The position numbers and the translations under genes are program-made. A DNA stretch of 64,000 bases, taken from Gemmatimonadaceae bacterium (GTDB lineage: Bacteria; Gemmatimonadota; Gemmatimonadetes; Gemmatimonadales; Gemmatimonadaceae). How positions within the stretch are numbered: the stretch's first letter is position 1; each line of letters opens with the position of its first letter. Positions 50,248-59,604 of this stretch are shown one piece after another. The stretch lies in assembly GCA_016742275.1 (NCBI GenBank), contig JACVCD010000001.1, forward strand, positions 186,001-250,000, in the 5' to 3' direction. Under the pieces are notes generated by a model. The model was not told the origin of the DNA. It saw only the letters and a list, made by a program, of their open reading frames with translations, and searched no databases.

Positions 50248-52401
50248 TCACGCCGGTGGCAGCTTGAACGGATTGGACGTGTCGCGCTGCACGCGTGCCC
50301 GTGCGCTGTCCATGTTGAATGGCGACGACGGCGGCGTGTCGGTGCAGGTGGTGGTAGGCTCGTAGCCCTGCACAAAAAACTCCGTCACCACGTCAGTCAT
50401 GCAGCTGCTGTTGGCCAGTCGGCCAGTGTGCGCATCGATCTGCCGCACGACGACACCATCGGGACGCGGCCAGTCGGGAGGCTGCGGCTTGCGACGATAC
50501 ACCTCGGTCATGAACGCAGCCCACGCCGGAGCGGCCAGTTCACCACCCTGCGCATTGGCCTTGATCTTCTGCGGCTTGTCGAAACCCATCCACACGCCGG
50601 CAACAAGGTCGGCCGTGTATCCGATGAACCACACGTCGGCGCCATCGTTGGTGGTTCCGGTCTTGCCACCCGCCGGTACACGGAAGCCGCTACTCCACAC
50701 GCGCGCGCCTGAGCCACGGATCACCACGTCCTTCATCATGCTCACCATGAGCCAGGACTCCTCGGGCGACAGCACCGGCTCACGTACCAGCTTGGGCTTC
50801 CACACCACTTCACCCTTGGCGTCTTCCACCCGCACGATGGCGTGCGGTGTTGTGCGAAGACCGAGATTGGCGAACACGCTATACGAGCCGACCATCTGCA
50901 CCGGATACACATCGGCAGCGCCGATGTACATGGCCGGATACGGAGGAATCGGCGTGGTAAGACCAAATCGACGCGCCATCGAGGTGACGGCGTCTGGACC
51001 GATGGCGATACCGGTGCGGATGGCCGGCAGATTGCGCGATTGATACAACGCTTTGCGCAGCGACATGCCGCCCTGGAACTTCATGTCGTAGTTCTGCGGC
51101 GTCCACGTTTCGCCGCTCATCTGCTCCATGGAGATGGGCGAGTCGTCCACCACCGACGCTGGACTGAAGCCTTCATGAATGGCGGCCGCGTAGACGAGTG
51201 GCTTGAATGTGGACCCGGGCTGACGCAGCGCCTGCACGGCGCGATTGAACTTGGAGTCGCCAAAGTCACGACCACCCACCATGGCGCGCACAGCACCACT
51301 GCGCGGATCAACCGCGACGAACGCGCCTTGCAGATACGGCGAGTTGGCCGCGCCGCGCTCACCACCCTCGGCGCTACGCGCGAGATAGGCTTCGTATGAG
51401 AGATGCTTGTACTGCCCGTGCCGTCCCGCTTCGATGGCCTGCAGTTGATTCTCGAGCGCGCGCTCAGCCGCTGTCTGCATGTCCACGTCGAGCGACGTGT
51501 AGACCTTGAAGCCTTCGTTGTAGAGACGTGTGCCCAGCTCTTCCTCGAGCACCTGACGCACCCACTCCACGAAATACGGGGCCACATCACCCGACTCGGT
51601 GCGTTCGGCCAACTGCAGCGGATACGCCTTGGCCAACGAGGCATCGGCGGTGCTGATGGCGCCGGCGCGACGCATCAGCTCGAGCACCGTATTACGGCGC
51701 TGGATGGCACGATCCGGAAAGCGGCGCGGATTGTAGCGCTCCGGACCCTTGAGCAAACCGGCGAGCACGGCCGCTTCGGCAACTGTGACATCGCGCACAC
51801 TCTTGCCGAAATAGCGCTGCGACGCCGTCTCTACACCGTACGCGCCATTGCCGAGGTAGACCTGATTCAGATACAGCTCGAGGATCTTGTCCTTGCTGTA
51901 ACGCTTCTCGATGGCCGTGGCGACACGACCTTCCTTGATCTTCCGCAGCAGTGTCTTCTCGCGCGAAATGCGATCGGAGAAGACATTGCGCGCGAGCTGC
52001 ATGGTGATGGTGGAAAAACCCTGCACATAACTTCCCGCCTTCAGATTTCGCGCGAGTGCGCCGAAGATGCGGATGAAGTCGATACCGTTGTGACTGTAGA
52101 AGCGCTTGTCTTCGGTGATGACAATGGCGTCGCGGACATGTTTTGGAATGTCCTGCAGTCGCACGAGCGTCCGACGCTCGAGCCCCAGTTCGGTGATGAA
52201 GCGTCCGTCTGCCGCGTAGACCTTGGACGTCTGCCGCGGGACATACGCCTCGAGCGACGCGATCGAGGGGCAACGCCCACTGCGGCAAATGACCGCCCAC
52301 GCGCCAGCCAAAGCGCCGGCGCCGATGGCGCTACCGAGAGCGCCCACCACGAGCAGCCATCCAATCCACGGACGGCGGGAAAGAATCGAAGACAGTGCCA
52401 T
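50248..52401 (-). CDS. Penicillin-binding protein 1A (bifunctional transglycosylase/transpeptidase)
   Basis: A 717-residue class A PBP with one N-terminal membrane helix (WIGWLLVVGALGSAIGAGAL). The GT51 domain has AIVITEDKRFYSHNGIDFIR (catalytic Glu), GFSTITMQLARNVF and LELYLNQVYLGNGAYGVE. The transpeptidase has the SxxK motif RQPGSTFKPLVY, SRN in YQSRNLPAIR, and KTG in GGKTGTTNDGADVWF. It polymerises and crosslinks peptidoglycan in the periplasm. It is divergent from tyrS with a 66-base gap. Confidence 0.95.
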   Translation of the reverse strand: MALSSILSRRPWIGWLLVVGALGSAIGAGALAGAWAVICRSGRCPSIASLEAYVPRQTSKVYAADGRFITELGLERRTLVRLQDIPKHVRDAIVITEDKRFYSHNGIDFIRIFGALARNLKAGSYVQGFSTITMQLARNVFSDRISREKTLLRKIKEGRVATAIEKRYSKDKILELYLNQVYLGNGAYGVETASQRYFGKSVRDVTVAEAAVLAGLLKGPERYNPRRFPDRAIQRRNTVLELMRRAGAISTADASLAKAYPLQLAERTESGDVAPYFVEWVRQVLEEELGTRLYNEGFKVYTSLDVDMQTAAERALENQLQAIEAGRHGQYKHLSYEAYLARSAEGGERGAANSPYLQGAFVAVDPRSGAVRAMVGGRDFGDSKFNRAVQALRQPGSTFKPLVYAAAIHEGFSPASVVDDSPISMEQMSGETWTPQNYDMKFQGGMSLRKALYQSRNLPAIRTGIAIGPDAVTSMARRFGLTTPIPPYPAMYIGAADVYPVQMVGSYSVFANLGLRTTPHAIVRVEDAKGEVVWKPKLVREPVLSPEESWLMVSMMKDVVIRGSGARVWSSGFRVPAGGKTGTTNDGADVWFIGYTADLVAGVWMGFDKPQKIKANAQGGELAAPAWAAFMTEVYRRKPQPPDWPRPDGVVVRQIDAHTGRLANSSCMTDVVTEFFVQGYEPTTTCTDTPPSSPFNMDSARARVQRDTSNPFKLPPA

Positions 52402-52467
52402 AGCGTCTGGAAGCTACACCCCACCCCTGCCTTCGGTACCACGCCCGATCCCCGTTATCTTCCCGGG

Positions 52468-53760
52468 ATGTCCACGCTTCCTGCCCCGCTTTCCGAACTC
52501 GCCTGGCGCGAGCTGATCTCCCAGCACACCGAAGGCCTTCCGGCCACCTTTGCCGCCGGTCCGGTCTCCGCATATGTGGGATTCGACCCGACAGCATCGA
52601 GTCTGCACGTGGGGAACCTCGTGCCCATCATGGGGCTAATGCACCTGCAGCGCGCGGGTCATCGCCCGATTGGGCTGGTGGGCGGCGCCACGGGCATGAT
52701 CGGTGATCCGAGCGGACGCAGCTCGGAGCGCAACCTGCAGGACATCGACACCATTCATGCCAACGCCGCCGCCATTCGCGAGCAGCTGGCGCGATTCCTC
52801 GATTTCGACGGACCGCGCGGCGCGAAGCTGGTCAACAATCTCGACTGGCTCGGCAAGCTGTCGATGCTCGATTTCCTGCGCGACACCGGCAAGCATTTTT
52901 CCGTGAACTACATGCTGGCCAAGGATTCGGTGAAGTCCCGTATGGAAACGGGCATTTCCTACACCGAGTTCACGTACATGCTGCTGCAGTCGCATGACTA
53001 TCTCGAGCTGAATCGGCGCGAAGGCGTCACGCTGCAGATGGGCGGCAGTGATCAGTGGGGCAACATCACGGCAGGTCTTGAGCTGATCCGGCGTGCCGAC
53101 GGCAAGGAAGCGCATGCGCTGACCTTCCCGCTCATCACCAACGCCGATGGCACCAAGTTCGGCAAGAGCACGGGCGGTGGCTCGGTGTGGCTCGATGCCG
53201 AACGCACGTCGCCGTACGCGTTCTACCAGTTCTGGATCGGCGCAGATGATCGCGATGTGTCGCGCTACATCCGCTACTACACGTTGCTGTCACTGGACGA
53301 GGTTACGGCACTCGACGAGCAGGTGCGCACAACGCCCGAGAAGCGGGTGGCACAGCGCACACTGGCGGCTGAGGTCACCACGCGCGTGCATGGAGCAGAT
53401 GCAGCGCGTGTAGCGCAGGAAGTGTCGGCACTGCTATTCGAGAAGGCGGATCCGAACGGTTTGTCGGATGCGGCCCTCGCCGCGCTGGCAAAGGAAATCC
53501 CTTTTGCCGACTACGTGCCGCCTGCAGAGAATGCGCCTGTCGATGGTATCGACATTTTCGAAGCGCTGGTGCAGCTCGGTATCGCCGCGTCACGCGGTGC
53601 CGCCAAGCGTCTGCTCGAGCAGGGTGGCATCAGTGTGAACGGTGCGAAGCTCTCGGCCGCCGACAAGTCGGTGGGATATGAGCGACTGCTGCGTGGTCAG
53701 TACCTCCTTCTCCGGAAAGGACAGAGGGAATTTGGGCTCCTTCGCGTCGCGAGAGGATAG
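52468..53760 (+). CDS. tyrS: Tyrosyl-tRNA synthetase
   Basis: A 430-residue class I synthetase. The HIGH-type motif is SSLHVGN, the tyrosine pocket includes YMLLQSHDYLEL and QMGGSDQWGNIT, and the KMSKS-type motif is KFGKST. The C-terminal S4-like RNA-binding domain is visible in LGIAASRGAAKRLLEQGGISVNG. ATG 52468 (MSTLPAPLSELAWREL) is the right start; the long open frame upstream is antisense to the PBP1A gene. Its stop is directly followed by palindromic repeat copy D. Confidence 0.97.
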   Translation: MSTLPAPLSELAWRELISQHTEGLPATFAAGPVSAYVGFDPTASSLHVGNLVPIMGLMHLQRAGHRPIGLVGGATGMIGDPSGRSSERNLQDIDTIHANAAAIREQLARFLDFDGPRGAKLVNNLDWLGKLSMLDFLRDTGKHFSVNYMLAKDSVKSRMETGISYTEFTYMLLQSHDYLELNRREGVTLQMGGSDQWGNITAGLELIRRADGKEAHALTFPLITNADGTKFGKSTGGGSVWLDAERTSPYAFYQFWIGADDRDVSRYIRYYTLLSLDEVTALDEQVRTTPEKRVAQRTLAAEVTTRVHGADAARVAQEVSALLFEKADPNGLSDAALAALAKEIPFADYVPPAENAPVDGIDIFEALVQLGIAASRGAAKRLLEQGGISVNGAKLSAADKSVGYERLLRGQYLLLRKGQREFGLLRVARG

Positions 53761-53768
53761 GAGAACAG

Positions 53769-53910
53769 CGAACAGATGGCGCGAGGATCAGAGGATTTGA
53801 GGATATGAGTGCGGGCCCCGAGGGCACCCGATCGTACAGGGTGTCCTCGGGGCCCGCTCTCTTATCCTCAGATCCTCCCATCCTCACGCCATCTTTTCCC
53901 TCACATCCTC
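53769..53910. repeat. Palindromic repeat, copy D (both arms present)
   Basis: Left arm GAACAGATGGCGCGAGGATC, AGAGGATTTGAGGATATGAG; centre GCGGGCCCCGAGGGCACCC paired with GGGTGTCCTCGGGGCCCGC; right arm CTCTTATCCTCAGATCC onward. It fills the space between convergent tyrS (stop 53760) and the aminotransferase gene, whose TGA (53909-53911) overlaps the repeat end. Stem sequence is almost the same as copy C, with one G-T pair. Confidence 0.9.
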
Positions 53911-55057
53911 ACGAATCGAGGACGGCAAGCGCCCGCTTCATCTCCTCGCTTGTGTTATAGAGGTGGGGGGAGAAACGGATGGCCCCCTCCCGCACGGTGT
54001 GCACGACATGCGCGGCGCGCAATCGATCGTGCATGGCGGGCAGATTGTCTGGCGTGAACGCGAATACGCCGGCGCGGCGTGCGGGATCGGCGGGAGTTAC
54101 CAACCGCACATCCTTGCGGCTTTGGACCCACTGCACCACCTGATCGCCGAGTGCTTCGATATGCGCGGCGATATTGGCAACACCGGCTTCCAGCATCACA
54201 CCGGTCGCCGCGTTGGCGACAGCAAAGTCCTGATACGCCAGTGTCACCACTTCAAAGCGACGTGCGTCGTCGAAGAAGTCATACTCGTAGTCAGTGAGGC
54301 GCGTGTAGTCGGTGCTGCTCTTCATGCACGCCCAACCCACATCATGCGGTTCGATGGCGGTGATCAGTTCCTTCCGCACGTACACGAATCCCGTGCCCCA
54401 GGGACTCAGCTGCCACTTCTGCGCACCGCTGGCAAACATGTCGATGGGCAGGGCATGCACATCGATCGGGCGCACGCCACATCCCTGAATGCCGTCCACG
54501 ATGAAGAACACACCTTTCGCGCGGCAGGCATTGCCGATGCGTTCCAGATCGGCCACAAAGCCCGTCGCGAACTGCACCCAGCTTACGACCACGGCGACGA
54601 CATCATCCCGCTGCTCAATGGCCTGCACGAGCGTGTCTTCGTCCGGGAGGCCATTCACGCGCGGGATCAGATCGAGCGTGATACCACGCGACCCGAGCGC
54701 CTGAAAAGGATACACACAGCTCGGGAACTCCCCGTCGAAGGTGAGGATGGTGCCAGGCCGGAGCGGCAGTGCACGAGCCGCGAGGTTGAGCCCATACGTG
54801 GTATTGGGCATGAGGGCGATCTCGTCTGCGTCAGCCCCAATGAGCGCACCGAACTGCGCGCGCGCCGTGGCCGCAGCGCCCTGCATGAGCGCGAGCGGAA
54901 TGTGCTGCGGTCGCTCCCGAAGCCTGGCCCACTCCTGTGTCGCAGCGACGGCGGCCGCGGGCAACGGGCCCACGGACGCTGCATTGAAGTAGATGGACGG
55001 ATCCTGATCCATCCACGCGTACTCACGGGCGCGCAACGCTGTCGGGAAATTCGTCAT
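53909..55057 (-). CDS. Class V aminotransferase (NifS-like fold)
   Basis: A 382-residue PLP enzyme. PLP-binding residues appear in ALMPNTTYGLNLAARAL, FFIVDGIQGCGVRPIDV (Asp) and the Schiff-base lysine in ASGAQKWQLSPWGTGFVYV. It resembles the isopenicillin-N-epimerase/selenocysteine-lyase-like branch more than cysteine desulfurases, because no active-site cysteine loop is evident. Substrate unknown. Its start overlaps the following gene's stop in the order glycosyltransferase then aminotransferase by 4 bases (55054-55057). Confidence 0.85.
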   Translation of the reverse strand: MTNFPTALRAREYAWMDQDPSIYFNAASVGPLPAAAVAATQEWARLRERPQHIPLALMQGAAATARAQFGALIGADADEIALMPNTTYGLNLAARALPLRPGTILTFDGEFPSCVYPFQALGSRGITLDLIPRVNGLPDEDTLVQAIEQRDDVVAVVVSWVQFATGFVADLERIGNACRAKGVFFIVDGIQGCGVRPIDVHALPIDMFASGAQKWQLSPWGTGFVYVRKELITAIEPHDVGWACMKSSTDYTRLTDYEYDFFDDARRFEVVTLAYQDFAVANAATGVMLEAGVANIAAHIEALGDQVVQWVQSRKDVRLVTPADPARRAGVFAFTPDNLPAMHDRLRAAHVVHTVREGAIRFSPHLYNTSEEMKRALAVLDS

Positions 55058-56166
55058 ACGGATGCAGTGGATGAAGAGCGGGAATTGGGAGAAGCAACAC
55101 GAGCGAGTCGTGCTTCAAGTTCGTTGAGCATGCCTTCGGACGAAAAATGGCGACGGGCGCGGAGTTGTGCGGCGCGACTCATGGTGGCATGCCAGGACAC
55201 ATCACCAATCAGACGCGCAAGATCGGACAGTACGGCCGGCGCATGCAGCCCCGTCGCCAATGGGACCACGAGTGAGGCGAGTGGGCTTTCGGCGGCAACG
55301 ATCACAGGGATGCCGCGGTGCATGGCAGCCAATGCGGCGAATGCTCCCGCGTCACCACCGTCGACGATCCAGCATGCCGTCGCCGCTCCGCCCAGTCCGT
55401 CCATCCATTGATCGAGCGAAAGCACGTCCAGTGCATGTGCCAGCCCCACCGCCGCCGCATGCACTCGTGTGTCCTGGATAGTTGGCACGACCAGCGGTTC
55501 CACTGATTCCGCGACAAGAGTAACGCGGAGTTCTGGATGTCGCTCATGCAGTGTCCCCAGTGCGCGCAGTGCGCTTGCTGTAGGACTGTCATGCACCGGA
55601 GGAACGGTCAGCACGACGTGCGGAATCGCCAAGGGCAATCGTGGCGGTGGATCGGACTCAACGTCCGTTGCGTTTTCTGCGGCGATTGCGGGCCAGATTA
55701 CCGTCTCAACTGCGGGGCCCCACGACACGACATGACTGCGAGACAGGGCCGTACGATGACGCCACCCCTGCGCCTTCACGTCCGTATCAGCGTGACCATC
55801 GACCGTTGGCCTCAAGTCAGGTGGCAACGGGATACGGTGCACCACGCCGCCTCGCGAGCCCATCGCCAGTGCCGCTGCGGCTGCGTCATCGTCGTTGCCC
55901 ACCAGCATCGCATCAGGGCGCAACGCCTGCACTACATCACGAACGGTTGAGGCCCGTCGCCACCAACCGTCTCCGCGCACATCACGTACCGACAGCCGTG
56001 GCCAGCGCTCCCTGATCGCACGGGCAACCGGTCCACCTGCCACGCAGCCTATCGCCACGACATGGCCACGCACCGCCAAGGACTGCGCCGCCATGCCGAG
56101 TGCCAGTGCCGACGCACTCCACCGATGATCGGTGATGAGCACGAGCACACGCAGGCGCTCGGCCAT
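55054..56166 (-). CDS. Glycosyltransferase-like protein (GT-B, divergent)
   Basis: A 370-residue protein with a GT-B outline: an N-terminal Rossmann part (VLVLITDHRWSASALALGM, PDAMLVGNDDDAAAAAL) and a C-terminal part with VVLTVPPVHDSPTASALRAL, LRVTLVAES, and GDAGAFAALAAMHRGIPVIVA in place of the usual E-x7-E segment. The canonical second glutamate region is weak, so activity is uncertain. It lies 2 bases after the ABC exporter gene and is coupled to the aminotransferase gene; the three form one operon. Confidence 0.6.
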   Translation of the reverse strand: MAERLRVLVLITDHRWSASALALGMAAQSLAVRGHVVAIGCVAGGPVARAIRERWPRLSVRDVRGDGWWRRASTVRDVVQALRPDAMLVGNDDDAAAAALAMGSRGGVVHRIPLPPDLRPTVDGHADTDVKAQGWRHRTALSRSHVVSWGPAVETVIWPAIAAENATDVESDPPPRLPLAIPHVVLTVPPVHDSPTASALRALGTLHERHPELRVTLVAESVEPLVVPTIQDTRVHAAAVGLAHALDVLSLDQWMDGLGGAATACWIVDGGDAGAFAALAAMHRGIPVIVAAESPLASLVVPLATGLHAPAVLSDLARLIGDVSWHATMSRAAQLRARRHFSSEGMLNELEARLARVASPNSRSSSTASV

Positions 56167-56168
56167 GA

Positions 56169-58013
56169 TCAGTCGAGTTGCACGCTGCGATCAAACTGCA
56201 GCGCATGCAGACGCGCGTACGCACCACCACTGGCCAGCAGTTCTGCGTGCGTGCCCTGCTCGACCAATTGCCCGCCATCGAGCACCAGGATGCGATTGGC
56301 ATGCTGAATGGTGGCAAGACGGTGCGCGATCACAAACACCGTACGTCCGAGCAGCAACCGGTCGATGGCTTCCTGCACGAGGCGCTCGCTCTCCACGTCG
56401 AGTGCCGACGTGGCTTCATCGAGAATGAGCAGCGGTGGGTCGCTGAGCAGTGCACGCGCGATGGCCAGGCGCTGACGCTGTCCACCGGAGAGACGCGTAC
56501 CACGTTCGCCAAGATTGGTGTCCCATCCTTCGGGGAGCGCTTCGATGAAGCCCAGCGCGTTGGCCGCCTGGGCTGCGGCATCGAGCTGCGCCTGCGTTGC
56601 ATCCGGTCTCCCGAAGGCCACATTGGCGCGCACGGTGTCATTGAACAACACCGTATCCTGACTCACGATGCCCGTGAGCGAGCGCAGCGCATCGAGCTTG
56701 ATGTCGCGAAGATCCACACCATCGAGACGGATAGTGCCGCCGGTAGGATCGATGAAACGCGGCAACAGGTCGACCAGTGTACTCTTACCGGCACCGCTGG
56801 CGCCCACAAGCGCGACCACTTCGCCCTTTCGCGCCGTGAAGGTCACATCGCGCAGAGCGTAGGCATCGGAATCGTAAGCAAAGCTGACGCCTTCAAACGC
56901 GAGCGTCGAGTTGAACTCGGCCGTCGCACGGGTTCCACGATCGCGCGCCGTTTCGGCGTCGGCGTCGAGCACTTCAAAAATGCGTTCGGCGCTGGCCAGC
57001 GACTGCTGCGCAGCGGCCGGTGCCTGCGACAGCTGCTTGAGCGGCTGCAGCAGGCGCATGACCTGAATGAGAAACACCAGCAGTTCCGCACCGTCCATGG
57101 TGCCTTCCACCAGCACCAGTCGGGCACCAAACCACAGGATGGCGACGGCCGTAAACGTGCCTAGGGTTTCGGTGACCGGCCCCGAGAGCAAGGCGAGTCG
57201 ACCGACCTTCACAAAACCCTTGGCAAATGCGCCGTTTCTCTCGGTAAACCGGCGCTCCTCGCGCGATTCGGCGCGATACGACTTGACCAGTCGTACGCCG
57301 CTCACCACTTCCTGCACGAGGCTGGTGATCTCACCCTGCTCGTTGCCCAGGCGGCGATAGCCTTTGCGCAGCTTGCGAAGAACCGGCTGAATAGCACCAA
57401 CGGTTACCGGTGCAATCACAAGGGCAGCGAGCGACAGCTCCCATGACAGTGTGAACATGGCCACCAGCGTGGCCACGACCTGCGCCGCGCTCCAGAGCGA
57501 CCGCGTCACGAGCTCCGTCACCACCGTCTTGGCGTTGGCGGTGTCACTGAGCACACGCGAAATGACTTGCCCGACCTTGTTGCGCGTGAACCAGGGCAGC
57601 GGAAGGCGCAGCAAGTGGGCATAGAGTGCGTCACGCAGGTCGCGCACCACGAATTCCTGCAGCTTCACACCGACCTGGCCACTCGACCAGATCAAGGTGT
57701 TCTTGAGCGTGACGGCACCAATCACGATCAGCATCACGCGCATCAGGGATCCCATCTTGTCCTGCTCGTCGAGCAGGAAGCCGATGGTGGCCTGCAGCAC
57801 CTGCCCTATCGTTCCCGAGGCCGGCAGCAGCTGATCGGACTTGAACAGTGCATTCAGAAACGGGATCAGCAGCGTAAACGAAAACACATCGGCAAACGCC
57901 GCTGCCGCATTGAGCAGCACCACGGCGACCAGCTTGCCCTTGTGCGGCCCCACGTAGCGCCAGAGTCGGCGCCAGAGCTGTGATGCGGGCGTTCGGTAAG
58001 TTCCGGTACTCAC
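56169..58013 (-). CDS. ABC exporter, MsbA-like (fused membrane and ATPase domains)
   Basis: A 614-residue half-transporter that would dimerise. Six helices span residues 25-330; the ATPase domain has Walker A VGASGAGKST, signature LSGGQRQRLAIARAL, Walker B LLILDEATSALD and the switch His VIAHRLATI. This type flips lipids (lipid A core, glycolipids) or exports peptides and drugs. The glycosyltransferase neighbour favours a lipid-linked glycan substrate; this is inference. It starts 6 bases from the PorX-like gene end. Confidence 0.92.
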   Translation of the reverse strand: MSTGTYRTPASQLWRRLWRYVGPHKGKLVAVVLLNAAAAFADVFSFTLLIPFLNALFKSDQLLPASGTIGQVLQATIGFLLDEQDKMGSLMRVMLIVIGAVTLKNTLIWSSGQVGVKLQEFVVRDLRDALYAHLLRLPLPWFTRNKVGQVISRVLSDTANAKTVVTELVTRSLWSAAQVVATLVAMFTLSWELSLAALVIAPVTVGAIQPVLRKLRKGYRRLGNEQGEITSLVQEVVSGVRLVKSYRAESREERRFTERNGAFAKGFVKVGRLALLSGPVTETLGTFTAVAILWFGARLVLVEGTMDGAELLVFLIQVMRLLQPLKQLSQAPAAAQQSLASAERIFEVLDADAETARDRGTRATAEFNSTLAFEGVSFAYDSDAYALRDVTFTARKGEVVALVGASGAGKSTLVDLLPRFIDPTGGTIRLDGVDLRDIKLDALRSLTGIVSQDTVLFNDTVRANVAFGRPDATQAQLDAAAQAANALGFIEALPEGWDTNLGERGTRLSGGQRQRLAIARALLSDPPLLILDEATSALDVESERLVQEAIDRLLLGRTVFVIAHRLATIQHANRILVLDGGQLVEQGTHAELLASGGAYARLHALQFDRSVQLD

Positions 58014-58019
58014 GATTCC

Positions 58020-59570
58020 TCAGCGCCGCGGTGTGAGCAGCGACACCGGGAGAATGCACTCCTCCGGCGACACGCCCCCATGCAGGAACGAGCCGCGATA
58101 GCGCCCTTGGTATTCGCGCAGTTTCGTGGGATACACAAAGAACGTGTCACCCGCGGCAAGCAGTGTATTGGTTCCCGGCGCCCGATGGGGCAGACGGAGA
58201 TCGTCGGGATTGGCGAACAGCAGTGCGTGCTCCGGCCGTTCAGCACGAATGTCTTCACCAAACTTGTAGCGCAGATTGGCCGTGGCATCGCGTTTGGCAA
58301 ACACGGTCGCGGGCGTGTTGCAATGCAGCGCGCCGTGATCACTGGTTACCACGACGGAGATATTGCGCCGCGAGGCTTCCTTGAGGAGCGAGAAAAGTGA
58401 GGAGCGTTCGAACCACTGCCGCGTGAGGGCACGCAGCGCCATCTCGTCACGCGCCACTTCGTACAGAATCATGGACTCCGAACGTCCATGTGTGAGCATG
58501 TCGACAAAGTTGAATACGAACGCGTGTACACCATCACCGGCAATCGCGGCGGGCAGGTGGCGTTCGAGATCATCCGAATCGGCGGCGGTCGTAATTTTCT
58601 GATAGCGCACCGGCACCGGTTGCTGCAGCGCCTGAAGTTGCGCCACGAGCAGGTCCCTTTCGTGCGCATTCAGTGCTTCGTCGTCACGTTCGCCCCACCA
58701 GTCGGGGAAGCGCGCGGCGATTTCCCCCGGGAACAGTCCGCTGAACAGCGCATTGCGCGCATAGGGCGTGGCTGTGGGAAGGATGGAGTAGTAGTGCGAC
58801 GTCTCGACTTCGAAGTACGGCGCGAGCAGCGGCTCGAGCACGCGCCAGTGATCGAGCCGCAGACAATCGATGACCACAAAAATCACCTTGCGGTCGCGCG
58901 AGAGCACTGGCTGTACGAATTCACCGAACACGTCGACAGACAGGGGCGGGCGATCGCCCTCTTCATCCCGCAGCCAGCGGGGATACTCCGTACGCATGAA
59001 CGTGGCGAACTCACGATGCATGTCGGGATAGAGCCCGCGCAACGATTCATGCAAACCGAGTTCGCCCGCTTCCGCGAGATCCACATCCCACTGCATCAGC
59101 TCCGCAAACCGCTCGATCCATCCACGCCAATCGAGCCCGGCATACCGTTCCGATTCGATGGCCCGAAACCGTTCCACGAAGGCACGGGCCATGGCCTGGG
59201 AACGAATGAGCGGGCCGTCGAGGATCTTCGTGATGACGGACAGTACCTGGCGCGGCGTGACTGGCTTGACGAGATAGTCACGGATATTGGCGCCAATGGC
59301 CTCCTTGAGCGTGGCATCTTCCTCGCTCTTGGTGACCATCACTACCGGCAGAGTGGGCGACAGTTCACGGATGTCCCGGTAGGCATCGAGTCCGCGCGTG
59401 CCGGGCATCTGTTCGTCGAGCAATACGAGGTCGTACGGGTGGCGGCGCAGCAATTCGAGGGCGTCGTCGGCATTGGTGGCCGTTTGCACCTCGAAACCCT
59501 TGTCGCCCAGCAGCAACCGATGCGGTTCCAGCAGCTCCGCTTCGTCATCCACCCACAGAATCATCTTCAT
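58020..59570 (-). CDS. PorX-like response regulator with PglZ phosphatase-fold domain
   Basis: A 516-residue protein, the length of Porphyromonas PorX. The receiver (residues 1-120) has DDEAELLEP, phospho-acceptor Asp in VLLDEQMPG and the late Lys in YLVKPVTP. A helical linker follows, then a PglZ alkaline-phosphatase-fold domain: FVVIDCLRLDHWRVLEP (metal-binding Asp, with Cys in place of the usual Thr), SILPTATPYARNALFSG, FNFVDMLTHGR and VVTSDHGALHC. PorX controls type IX secretion genes in Bacteroidota; no such genes are seen here. ATG 59570 is chosen over the longer frame. Confidence 0.88.
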   Translation of the reverse strand: MKMILWVDDEAELLEPHRLLLGDKGFEVQTATNADDALELLRRHPYDLVLLDEQMPGTRGLDAYRDIRELSPTLPVVMVTKSEEDATLKEAIGANIRDYLVKPVTPRQVLSVITKILDGPLIRSQAMARAFVERFRAIESERYAGLDWRGWIERFAELMQWDVDLAEAGELGLHESLRGLYPDMHREFATFMRTEYPRWLRDEEGDRPPLSVDVFGEFVQPVLSRDRKVIFVVIDCLRLDHWRVLEPLLAPYFEVETSHYYSILPTATPYARNALFSGLFPGEIAARFPDWWGERDDEALNAHERDLLVAQLQALQQPVPVRYQKITTAADSDDLERHLPAAIAGDGVHAFVFNFVDMLTHGRSESMILYEVARDEMALRALTRQWFERSSLFSLLKEASRRNISVVVTSDHGALHCNTPATVFAKRDATANLRYKFGEDIRAERPEHALLFANPDDLRLPHRAPGTNTLLAAGDTFFVYPTKLREYQGRYRGSFLHGGVSPEECILPVSLLTPRR

Positions 59571-59604
59571 CCCGAAAGCTACCATGGCGTGGTAGTTTTG
59601 TGCC

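Noticed and set aside
51403-52467. Long 5' extension of the tyrS frame
   Set aside because: It is antisense to the PBP1A gene; tyrosyl-tRNA synthetases start near ATG 52468.
53630-53887. Short minus-strand frames beginning MRMGGSEDKRAG or similar, also seen near 10708 and 10080
   Set aside because: They are translations of the palindromic repeat arms and recur wherever the repeat occurs; there is no evidence that they are expressed.
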